Assembly (NCBI RefSeq): GCF_016789985.1
Contig: NZ_JAEUOL010000295.1
Span: 1 to 40,417, forward strand
DNA length: 40,417 nucleotides
Direction of reading: 5' to 3'
Origin: Accumulibacter sp.
GTDB taxonomy: Bacteria > Pseudomonadota > Gammaproteobacteria > Burkholderiales > Rhodocyclaceae
Below the pieces are notes generated by a model. That model had not been told where the DNA came from, did not search any database, and saw nothing but the letters and a program-made list of their open reading frames with translations. Of the stretch, positions 1 through 6,672 are shown one piece after another. Every line of letters begins with the position of its first letter. The first letter of the stretch is position 1. A program made the translations under genes and the position numbers.

Positions 1-1
1 C

Positions 2-457
2 GCGCTGCATCCGCAGACCGGCGAACTGTGGACGCACGAGCATGGCCCGCAGGGCGGCGACGAGATCAACCTGATCCGCGCCGGGGTGAACTACGGCTGG
101 CCGGTGATCACCTACGGCAGAAACTACGGCACGGGAACGCCGATCGGCGAGGGAACGGCCAGGGCGGGCATGGCGCAGCCAGTACACCAATGGACCCCCT
201 CGATCGCCCCCTCCGGAATGGCCTTCTACACCGGTGAGCGCTTTCCCGCCTGGCGCGGCGACCTTTTCGTCGGTGCCCTGCGCGACCGGATGCTGCTGCG
301 CCTGAAGCTCGATGGCGAACGCGTCGTGCATCAGGAGCCGCTCCTCAAGGCCGTCATCGGACGTATTCGCGACGTGCGCAACGGCCCGGACGGCCTGCTC
401 TATCTGCTGACCGACAGTCCGCGCGGCGTGCTGGCGCGCCTCGAACCCGTGCCATGA
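2..457 (+). CDS. PQQ-dependent aldose sugar dehydrogenase (YliI/Asd type), C-terminal part
   Basis: The gene enters from the left edge with its 5' part missing; the open frame begins at base 2 and ends at a TGA at 455-457. The visible 151 residues are the C-terminal part of a soluble quinoprotein glucose/aldose dehydrogenase beta-propeller. Recognisable pieces are WTHEHGPQGGDEIN, NYGWPVITYGRNY and the late blades with SGMAFYTG, WRGDLFVGAL and GPDGLLYLLTD. Such enzymes oxidise aldose sugars in the periplasm with PQQ. The N-terminus, including any signal peptide and several PQQ contacts, is outside the window. The stop overlaps the ATG of the next gene (ATGA), so the two are probably translationally coupled. 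An internal GTG at 86 opens a shorter frame but is not the true start, because homology continues upstream of it. Confidence 0.88.
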   Translation, partial: ALHPQTGELWTHEHGPQGGDEINLIRAGVNYGWPVITYGRNYGTGTPIGEGTARAGMAQPVHQWTPSIAPSGMAFYTGERFPAWRGDLFVGALRDRMLLRLKLDGERVVHQEPLLKAVIGRIRDVRNGPDGLLYLLTDSPRGVLARLEPVP

Positions 458-816
458 CCCCCCGCCGCCCGGCTCCCGGCGCCGACACCGGCGACTTCGA
501 CTGCCGCGCCTGCGGCGCCTGCTGCGCGACGTACCGGGTCTCGTTCTACTGGGCCGAGGCCGCCGTTCATGGCTTGCCCGACGCACTGCTCGAACGGCTC
601 TCTCCCTGGCACGCCTGCCTGCTCGGGACCGCTTCCGCGACCCCGCGCTGCGCGGCGCTGCAGGGCGCGATCGGCGGGCCGGTGCGGTGCACCGTCTACG
701 CGCAGCGCCCGTCGCCCTGTCGGGAGCTGTCGCCGGGCGACGACAAGTGTCTTCGGGCGCAGCAGCGACACGGTCTGATCGACCATGGCGCCAGCCGGAC
801 GGCGGACCTATACTGA
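454..816 (+). CDS. YkgJ family cysteine cluster protein
   Basis: A 120-residue protein with the CxxCGxCC signature near the N-terminus (Cys17, 20, 23, 24: CRACGACC) and further cysteines in the contexts PVRCTVY, SPCREL and DDKCL. This is the YkgJ/UPF0153 pattern, thought to bind zinc or an iron-sulfur cluster. The substrate is unknown. The ATG overlaps the stop of the upstream dehydrogenase by 4 nt, so the same transcript is likely. The tail after about residue 105 (HGASRTADLY) is poorly conserved in appearance. Family assignment is firm; function is not known. Confidence 0.85.
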   Translation: MTPRRPAPGADTGDFDCRACGACCATYRVSFYWAEAAVHGLPDALLERLSPWHACLLGTASATPRCAALQGAIGGPVRCTVYAQRPSPCRELSPGDDKCLRAQQRHGLIDHGASRTADLY

Positions 817-884
817 GGGACGGATGGCGCGTGGCCGGCCACTCGCCCGTCCCTGCCCGCCGCCGGCAATTCCGGGAGAAGCCG

Positions 885-1679
885 ATGCCCACCAACCCTC
901 AAGCGCCCTCGCCGCAGCCAGCCGCGGAGTCCGGCCCGGCCGGCTCCCGCCGTCTGCGGCAGGTGCTGCGCGGTGTCCTGCCGGCCTTGCTCGGCGCCGC
1001 CATCGGCGTCCCCTCCGCTGCCGCCGACGCCGACTACGGCGCGGCCCGCCAGCGCATGGTCGAACAGCAACTGGCGGCCGACCGGCGCGGCATCGGCGAT
1101 CCGGCCGTGCTCAAGGCGATGGCCAGCGTACCGCGACACGAATTCGTGCCGTCCGAACTGCGGCGCCATGCCTATGAGGACAACCCGCTGCCGATCGGCT
1201 ACGGGCAGACCATCTCGCAACCCTACGTGGTCGCCTTCATGACCGAGCAACTGGCGCCCAAGGCGACCGACCGGGTCCTCGAGATCGGCACCGGCTCCGG
1301 CTATCAGGCGGCCATCCTCGCCGTTCTGGTCAGCCAGGTGTACAGCATCGAGATCGTCGAGGCGCTGGCCAGACGCGCCGGGCACGATCTGACGAGACTC
1401 GGCTACCGCAACGTGCAGGTGCGGCACGGCGACGGCTACCAGGGGTGGCCCGAGGCCGCCCCCTTCGACGCGATCATCGTCACCTGCGCCCCCGACCATG
1501 TGCCGCAACCACTGGTCGATCAGCTCAAGGACGGCGGCCGGATGGTCATCCCGGTCGGCGAGTTCGGTGATCAGAACCTCTTCCTGCTCAGGAAGCGCGG
1601 CAACCGCCTCGAACGTGAGGCGATCCTGCCGGTGCGCTTCGTACCGATGACCGGTACCGCTCAGGGCGGCCAGCGGTGA
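885..1679 (+). CDS. pcm: Protein-L-isoaspartate O-methyltransferase, probably exported
   Basis: 264 residues from ATG 885, which has a GGGAGA-type ribosome site just upstream; the frame stays open to 687, but that segment overlaps ykgJ and looks non-coding. The core is a class I SAM methyltransferase of the PCMT family. The family block RHEFVP...AYEDNPLPIGYGQTISQPY is followed by the SAM motif LEIGTGSGYQAA (around residues 132-143) and later DAIIVTCAPDHVPQPL and GGRMVIPVG. These enzymes methylate damaged isoaspartyl residues in proteins. The first ~45 residues are an Arg-containing stretch (SRRLRQVLRG), a hydrophobic run (VLPALLGAAIG) and Ala-x-Ala-like sites before DADYG. This suggests a secretion signal, so the enzyme may work in the periplasm. 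The stop overlaps the next gene's GTG. Confidence 0.9.
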   Translation: MPTNPQAPSPQPAAESGPAGSRRLRQVLRGVLPALLGAAIGVPSAAADADYGAARQRMVEQQLAADRRGIGDPAVLKAMASVPRHEFVPSELRRHAYEDNPLPIGYGQTISQPYVVAFMTEQLAPKATDRVLEIGTGSGYQAAILAVLVSQVYSIEIVEALARRAGHDLTRLGYRNVQVRHGDGYQGWPEAAPFDAIIVTCAPDHVPQPLVDQLKDGGRMVIPVGEFGDQNLFLLRKRGNRLEREAILPVRFVPMTGTAQGGQR

Positions 1680-2950
1680 GTCCCGCCGGCCCGCGCCGGC
1701 TCGGCCTGCTCTCGGCGACGACGCTGGTAGTGGCGAGCATGCTGGGTTCCGGCGTGTTCACCACCAGCGGTTTCCTGCTCGCCGACCTCAAGTCGCCATG
1801 GCTGGTCCTGCTCGCCTGGCTGATCGGCGGTCTGCTCGCCGCCTGCGGCGCCCTCTGCTACGGCGCGCTGGCGCGCCGCCTGCCCGGATCGGGCGGCGAA
1901 TACTTCTTCCTGTCGCGCACCCTGCACCCGGCGGCCGGCACGATGGCCGGCTGGATCTCGATCATCGTCGGCTTCGCCGCGCCCCTTGCCGCGGCCGCGC
2001 TGGCCTTCGGCCAGTATGTCCTCGACCGGTTCCCCGGCAGCTCGCCGCAATGGCTGGGCAGCGCGCTGCTCGCTGGCTGTGCCCTGCTCCATGCGTGGCG
2101 TGTGGAAAGCGGCAGCCGTCTGCACAATCTGACGGTGCTGCTCGAGATCCTGCTGATCATCGTCTTCGCCGGCCTCGCCCTGGCCCGCCTGCCGGCCGAC
2201 CCGCCGCCACCGCTGCCGGAGAGCGGTGGCGTGGCGGCCTTCGCCGTCGGCCTGATCTGGGTCTCGTTCAGCTACTCCGGCTGGAACGCCGCCGTCTACG
2301 TGGCCGGCGAAGTGCGCGATGCGCAGCGCACCCTGCCCCGCGCCCTGCTCATCGGCACCGCCCTGGTCAGCGTCCTCTACCTGGCGCTCAACGCCGCCTT
2401 CGTTTTCGCCGCGCCGGTTGCCACGCTGGCCGGCGAACTGGAGATCGGCCGCGTCGCCGCCCGGGCGCTCGGCGGCGACGCCTGGGCCGAAGCGCTGAGC
2501 GGGCTGATCGCATTGGTCCTTGCCGCCTCGGTCTCGGCAATGACCATCGCCGGCCCACGTGTCTACGCGCGCATGGCGACCGATGGCGAACTGCCGCGCC
2601 GCTTCGCGGCACGACACGGCGCGCCGCGCCTGGCCATCGCCGTGCAGTGCGCCCTGGCGCTGCTCCTGTTGTGGAGCGCCAGTTTTCGCAGCCTGCTGAC
2701 CTACATCGGCTTCACCCTCAACCTGTGCGCTGCGGCAACCGTCGTCGGACTGCTGCGCCTCAAGCGGCGCGAGGGCGAGCGGCTGGCCGTCGTCGGCTGG
2801 CCGCTGGTGCCGCTGACCTTCCTTGTCGGCACACTTGCCATGGCGCTGGCCGCCATCCTGCGGCAGCCGGTCGAGAGCCTCTGGGGGCTCGTCACACTGG
2901 CCCTCGCCTGGCTCTTATGGTTGGGCGGCGGCGCGCGGCGTGGCGGCTAG
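1676..2950 (+). CDS. APC superfamily amino acid permease
   Basis: 424 residues starting at GTG 1676, which overlaps the pcm stop (TGA 1677-1679). The protein is very hydrophobic, with about 11-12 membrane segments by eye. The first segment carries the APC helix-1 pattern (ASMLGSGVFTTSGF, unwound G-S-G), followed by the cytoplasmic-loop motif RRLPGSGGEYFFLSR. It should be an inner-membrane amino-acid or amine transporter; the substrate cannot be read from the sequence. It is the last gene of the leftmost run, and about 470 bp without a convincing gene follow. Confidence 0.87.
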   Translation: MSPAGPRRLGLLSATTLVVASMLGSGVFTTSGFLLADLKSPWLVLLAWLIGGLLAACGALCYGALARRLPGSGGEYFFLSRTLHPAAGTMAGWISIIVGFAAPLAAAALAFGQYVLDRFPGSSPQWLGSALLAGCALLHAWRVESGSRLHNLTVLLEILLIIVFAGLALARLPADPPPPLPESGGVAAFAVGLIWVSFSYSGWNAAVYVAGEVRDAQRTLPRALLIGTALVSVLYLALNAAFVFAAPVATLAGELEIGRVAARALGGDAWAEALSGLIALVLAASVSAMTIAGPRVYARMATDGELPRRFAARHGAPRLAIAVQCALALLLLWSASFRSLLTYIGFTLNLCAAATVVGLLRLKRREGERLAVVGWPLVPLTFLVGTLAMALAAILRQPVESLWGLVTLALAWLLWLGGGARRGG

Positions 2951-3347
2951 ATCTCGCCGGGCAGCCGGCCCATGCGCCACCGGGCGCGCTCGAGCGAGCG
3001 CCAGGTAATCCTCGCGTGCGCGAATGCCGCCGACCCCGGCGGCCAACACACCGCGCATCTCCTCGAACACCTGCTGCCCGTCGAACTCGCGGAAGCTCTG
3101 TCACAGCCGGCCGAACCAGCCGGCAAAATCGCGTCAGGTGGCTTCCCGGCCTGTCGGCACGCGAATCGATTCGACGAACCCGCAGCAGGCAAGGAAGGCG
3201 GCCTCCTGCCCGGCATGCTCGAAACAGTTGGCGTAAGGCAGATCACGCGCACTTTGCGCCAGGTAGCTCGAGTGCGTGCCGGTGCCTACTCGGTGCCGGC
3301 AGCTTGAGCCACTTCCACCAGCGTCGAACCAAGTTGCCGACCGGCCT

Positions 3348-3375
3348 TTGAAGCCGTGCCTCCTGAGCGTATGAT
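3348..3375 (+). promoter_or_regulatory. Sigma70-type promoter of the Phd/RelE operon
   Basis: A -35-like TTGAAG (3348-3353) and a -10-like TATGAT (3370-3375) are separated by 16 bp, about 40 bp upstream of the antitoxin start. AGGAGG (3406-3411) is the ribosome site. Assigned by eye. Confidence 0.5.
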
Positions 3376-3394
3376 GTACAAAATAATGCACATC
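3373..3394 (+). promoter_or_regulatory. Imperfect inverted repeat, candidate antitoxin operator
   Basis: GATGTAC (3373-3379) and GCACATC (3388-3394) form an inverted repeat with 6 of 7 pairs. It overlaps the -10 box, where autorepressing Phd/YefM antitoxins usually bind. This is position-based inference. Confidence 0.35.
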
Positions 3395-3416
3395 CAGTGC
3401 GGCACAGGAGGCCATC

Positions 3417-3707
3417 ATGGGAATCGCAGCCAGCGACGTTGTTCCACTCTCGCACGCCCGCGCCAACTTCTCCGAGCTGGCCGAAGAGGTCAGGGCCGGC
3501 GCCGAGAAGATCATCACCAAGAACGGTGAAAGCTACATCGCCCTGATCGACGCGCAGCGGCTGGACTATTACCACCAACTGGAGCGCGAGCGCATTCATC
3601 TGTTGCTGATCGACGAGGCTGCCAAGGGCCTCGACGATGTTGCCGCAGGCCGCGCCAAGGACGCCCGCAGCGCGCTTGCGACCCTCAAACGCCGCCGCAG
3701 CACGTGA
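3417..3707 (+). CDS. Type II antitoxin, Phd/YefM family
   Basis: A 96-residue protein with the Phd/YefM DNA-binding fold at the N-terminus: VVPLSHARANFSELAEEV, then a basic/hydrophobic strand (KIITKNGESYIALID). The helical, charged C-terminus is the usual toxin-binding part. Antitoxins of this family neutralise the partner toxin and repress their own operon. The ATG at 3417 follows a perfect AGGAGG. The stop overlaps the GTG of the downstream toxin. The ORF size and gene order (antitoxin first) are typical. Confidence 0.88.
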   Translation: MGIAASDVVPLSHARANFSELAEEVRAGAEKIITKNGESYIALIDAQRLDYYHQLERERIHLLLIDEAAKGLDDVAAGRAKDARSALATLKRRRST

Positions 3708-4114
3708 CCAGTGCGCCAGAGACATTCGTGGCGAGAAAGCCTGCCATCAGGTTCACCGCCAACTTCGAGAAAAACCTCGAAGAGATCGAGCGCTTCCTGA
3801 TCGAGGCCGAAGCGCCGCAGACCTATGATGCGCTGCTCGATGAACTGCTGGAAGCCGTCACTCCCAATCTCGAACGCTTCCCCGGCATGGGCCGACCGTT
3901 CATGCTGTGTCTGCCGCGCTCCGTCGAGACCACCAATGCCCTGGCGGCGCTATGCGCAAAGTTGTTGGCGCTGACCACCGACCCGGAGGCGCTGCGCGAA
4001 TACGTGCTCAAGGATTACCTGCTGCTCTACGCGCAGATCGGCGGGGCCATCCACCTGCTGGCCATCCGGCATCAACAGCAACTGTCGTTCGACTTCGCGG
4101 GGCACTGGCGCTAA
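3704..4114 (+). CDS. Type II toxin, RelE/ParE superfamily
   Basis: 136 residues from GTG 3704, overlapping the antitoxin stop by 4 nt. The N-terminal helix-rich half (KPAIRFTANFEKNLEEIERFL ... LLEAVTPNLERFPGMGRPF) and the late strands (EYVLKDYLLLYAQIGGAIHLLAIRH) match the RelE/ParE fold, where the C-terminal strand and His/Arg residues matter. RelE members cut mRNA on the ribosome and ParE members poison gyrase; the sequence alone does not decide. At 136 residues it is longer than the usual ~95, with an insertion around residues 70-100. Confidence 0.82.
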   Translation: MTSAPETFVARKPAIRFTANFEKNLEEIERFLIEAEAPQTYDALLDELLEAVTPNLERFPGMGRPFMLCLPRSVETTNALAALCAKLLALTTDPEALREYVLKDYLLLYAQIGGAIHLLAIRHQQQLSFDFAGHWR

Positions 4115-4161
4115 CGCCACTGCACAGTACCATCCGTCATGATCGAAAAAGCCAAGATTCA

Positions 4162-4761
4162 ATGACCTACAGCCCGCACCAGCTTGCCTGCTTTGCGCAC
4201 CAACTGACCCGCCGTGCCGCGTCCAATTCGATGGACCGCATGGCCGGTGCGCTGCTGGACACGCAGGTCGACTTGAATCCGCACCAGATCGACGCGGCAC
4301 TGTTCGCGACGAGCAATCCGCTGTCCAGGGGCGCCATCCTTGCCGACGAGGTCGGCCTCGGCAAAACCATCGAAGCCGGTTTGCTGATCGCGCAGAAATG
4401 GGCCGAGCGCAAACGTCGCATTCTCGTCATCACACCGGCCAACCTGCGCAAGTTGCTGGCGTCGTCGACATTCGCCATCGCCGGTGCGCTCGAAACCCTC
4501 AGCAAGCGATTGGGACAAGCCCTCGACGAGCTGGCCGACGAACTCGATGCCGTCGCCGATGGCAGCACCAAGGCGTCGACCGCCTCCGAGATCGCCGCGA
4601 TCAAGGCCGAGGTCGGCGAGCTGCAATCCTTCCGCGATCTGGCCGTGCCCATCACCGAGAACGCCAAGGGCACCGCACTGCTGCAAGCCCTCAAGGTCGC
4701 CTTCAAGAAACTCGATGCTTCCCGACCCCATTCCGTTACAACAACTTGCAAGGAGGCCACG
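4162..4761 (+). pseudogene. Relic of an SNF2-type defence helicase with two in-frame deletions
   Basis: The frame starts at ATG 4162 with the N-terminus of a large SNF2/DEAD-like helicase: NPHQIDAALFA, then motif I as ADEVGLGKTIEAGLL and motif Ia as RRILVITPANLRK. In full-length relatives several hundred residues with the DExx box follow. Here the next residue already belongs to the middle of the protein (LLASSTFAIAGALETL). After ~75 residues of that middle part, ending around KVAFKKL near 4716, a second junction leads into a leader (CKEAT) before mntA. The helicase C motifs are absent, so it cannot be an active translocase. No stop separates it from mntA: the frame is open from 4162 to 5052 (296 codons). 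The family call rests on recognised motifs; the deletion history is inference. Confidence 0.75.
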
Positions 4762-5052
4762 ATGAACCGTTCACGCGCCATTGAACTGCTCCGTGCGTGC
4801 AAACCCATATTGGCGGACCGTTACGGAGTCGTTGATCTCGCCCTGTTTGGGTCGACGGCGCGCGATACGGCGCGCAGCGACAGCGATATCGACATTCTGG
4901 TCGCCTTCGCTGGTCCGGCAACGTCCGAACGCTATTTCGGCGTTCAGTTCTACCTGGAGGACCTGTTTGGCGTATCGGTCGATCTGGTTACCGACAAGGC
5001 CCTGCGGCGCGAACTGCGGCCTTTTGTCGAGAAGGAGGCAGTCCATGTCTGA
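4762..5052 (+). CDS. mntA: MntA-type nucleotidyltransferase antitoxin
   Basis: 96 residues from ATG 4762, preceded by AGGAGG at 4751-4756, which supports this start although the frame is open far upstream through the helicase relic. It carries the minimal nucleotidyltransferase motif GSx10DxD (GSTARDTARSDSDID) and a third acidic site (SVDLVTD). In characterised MntA/HepT pairs, MntA adds AMP to a tyrosine of the HEPN toxin and so neutralises it. The stop lies inside the start of hepT (ATG 5045), giving an 8-nt overlap, so the pair is co-translated. The family is very common in defence islands. Confidence 0.88.
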   Translation: MNRSRAIELLRACKPILADRYGVVDLALFGSTARDTARSDSDIDILVAFAGPATSERYFGVQFYLEDLFGVSVDLVTDKALRRELRPFVEKEAVHV

Positions 5053-5398
5053 CAGCGCGGCGCGGGAGTGGAGGTTCCACCTCGATGACATGATCGGTTT
5101 CGCCGAGAAAGTGATCGCCTATAGCGACGGCCTCGATCAGGCCGGCTTTGTCGCCAGTAGCCTGAACTACGATGCCACCATGCGCAACCTGGAGCTGATT
5201 GGTGAGGCTGCGACCCACATTCCCGATGTCGTTCGCAATTCAAATCCACGGTTGCCCTGGCGGCTGATCATCGCAACCCGGAACCGGCTGATACACGGAT
5301 ACCTCGGGATCGACAACGATACCTTGTGGAGCATCATCCAGAGCGACGTTCCGATGCTGCTGCCCGAGCTCAAGGCACTCAGGGAGCAATCGCGATGA
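5045..5398 (+). CDS. hepT: HepT-type HEPN ribonuclease toxin
   Basis: 117 residues from ATG 5045, overlapping mntA. It is all-helical and carries the diagnostic Rx4HxY motif as RNRLIHGY. That motif supplies the RNase Arg/His and the tyrosine AMPylated by MntA. Upstream, NYDATMRNLELIGEAATHIP is the typical HepT helix. The stop overlaps the ATG of the DUF2130 gene (ATGA), tying the toxin pair to the next two genes in one run. Confidence 0.9.
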   Translation: MSDSAAREWRFHLDDMIGFAEKVIAYSDGLDQAGFVASSLNYDATMRNLELIGEAATHIPDVVRNSNPRLPWRLIIATRNRLIHGYLGIDNDTLWSIIQSDVPMLLPELKALREQSR

Positions 5399-6669
5399 CC
5401 GAACCGACCATCATTTGCCCGAATTGCAAGACCGAAATCCGGCTGACCGAATCGCTGGCCGCACCCTTGATCGCGGCGACGAAGAAGCAGTTCGAGCAGC
5501 AGTTGTCGCAAAAGGATGAGGAGATCGCCAGGCGCGAGCAAGGCATTCGCGACAAGGAAAAGCTGGTCGCTGAGGCCAAGCGCAATCTCGATGCGCAAGT
5601 CGCCGATCAGGTGGCGGCGCAACTCAAGTCCGAACGGGCGCGCGTGATCGAGGAAGAGTCCAGGAAAGCCAAGCAGGCGACAGCCAACGAACTGGAATCC
5701 AGGGCACGCGAACTCCTCGACCTGCAAGAAGTGCTCAAGGCCCGCGATGCCAAGCTGGCCGAGGCACAGCAGGCGCAAGCGGAACTCATCAAGAAACAGC
5801 GCGAACTGGACGACGCCAGGCGCGAACTGGAACTGACGGTTGAAAAACGCGTACAGGAAGGTCTCGGCGATGTTCGCGAAAAGGCCAGGCGTGAAGCCGA
5901 GGAAGGCCTGAAGCTGAAGGTGATGGAAAAAGACCAGACCATCGCCTCGATGCAGCAAAAAATCGAAGAACTCAAACAGAAGGCCGAACAGGGCTCACAG
6001 CAAATGCAAGGAGAAGTGCAGGAGCTTGAACTCGAAAACCTGCTGCGCGTGAAATTCCCGTTCGATACCATCGAGCCGGTGCCCAAGGGCGAATTCGGCG
6101 GCGATGTCCTGCAACGGGTTATCAGCCAAAGCGGCCAAGCGAGTGGAACGATCCTTTGGGAATCCAAGCGCACCAAGAACTGGAGCGACGGCTGGCTGAC
6201 CAAGCTGCGCGAAGACCAGCGCACCGCCAAAGCGGAAATCTCCGTCATCGTCAGCCAGGTGCTGCCGAAAGGGGTTGAGTCCTTCGACGTGGTCGACGGC
6301 GTCTGGGTGGCCAGTCCGCGCGCCGCTATCCCGGTGGCGACGGTGTTGCGCCACACCCTGTTACAGGTCAGCATGGCGCGGCAGGTCTCGGAAGGGCAGC
6401 AAACCAAGACCGAAATGATTTACCAGTACCTGACCGGGCCGCGTTTCCGGCATCGCGTCGAGGCCATCGTCGAAGCGTTCTCGACCATGCAGGAAGACCT
6501 CGACAAGGAGCGCAAGGCAATCATGAAGCAATGGGCCAAGCGCGAGGAACAGATCGAGCGTGTGATGGGGGCGACCGTGGGTATGTATGGCGATCTTCAG
6601 GGCATTGCGGGAAAATCGTTACAGGAAATTGAAGGGTTGAGTTTGCCCAATTTAAGCGTAGAGGTGTAG
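5395..6669 (+). CDS. DUF2130 coiled-coil protein with nuclease-like core
   Basis: 424 residues from ATG 5395, overlapping hepT by 4 nt. It opens with a single zinc-knuckle half, CPNC (residues 8-11), followed by a long Glu/Lys/Gln-rich coiled coil (about residues 25-225). The globular DUF2130 domain contains the PD-(D/E)xK-like series GGDVLQRV (Asp237) and ILWESKRTKNW (Glu256, Lys258), then SDGWLTKLREDQR. This suggests a restriction-endonuclease-like fold. DUF2130 proteins occur in phage and defence contexts but their role is unsettled. The gene lies between hepT and an OLD-like ATPase with only 3 bp to the latter, so joint expression is likely. The family call is firm; nuclease activity is inference from the motif. 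Confidence 0.85.
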   Translation: MTEPTIICPNCKTEIRLTESLAAPLIAATKKQFEQQLSQKDEEIARREQGIRDKEKLVAEAKRNLDAQVADQVAAQLKSERARVIEEESRKAKQATANELESRARELLDLQEVLKARDAKLAEAQQAQAELIKKQRELDDARRELELTVEKRVQEGLGDVREKARREAEEGLKLKVMEKDQTIASMQQKIEELKQKAEQGSQQMQGEVQELELENLLRVKFPFDTIEPVPKGEFGGDVLQRVISQSGQASGTILWESKRTKNWSDGWLTKLREDQRTAKAEISVIVSQVLPKGVESFDVVDGVWVASPRAAIPVATVLRHTLLQVSMARQVSEGQQTKTEMIYQYLTGPRFRHRVEAIVEAFSTMQEDLDKERKAIMKQWAKREEQIERVMGATVGMYGDLQGIAGKSLQEIEGLSLPNLSVEV

Positions 6670-6672
6670 GCT

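Larger units (their letters stand above)
2951..3416. other. Gene-poor spacer with a possible decayed gene on the minus strand
   Basis: No convincing complete gene is present. On the minus strand a protein-like string can be followed only by tolerating a stop codon near 3104. It includes YANCFEHAGQEAAFLACCGF, then RDFAGWFGRL, a TGA, then SFREFDGQQVFEEMRGVLA and GGIRAREDYLALARARP. It reads like a short broken gene but I do not recognise the family. The right end (3348-3416) holds the promoter and operator of the following toxin-antitoxin operon. Confidence 0.35.
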
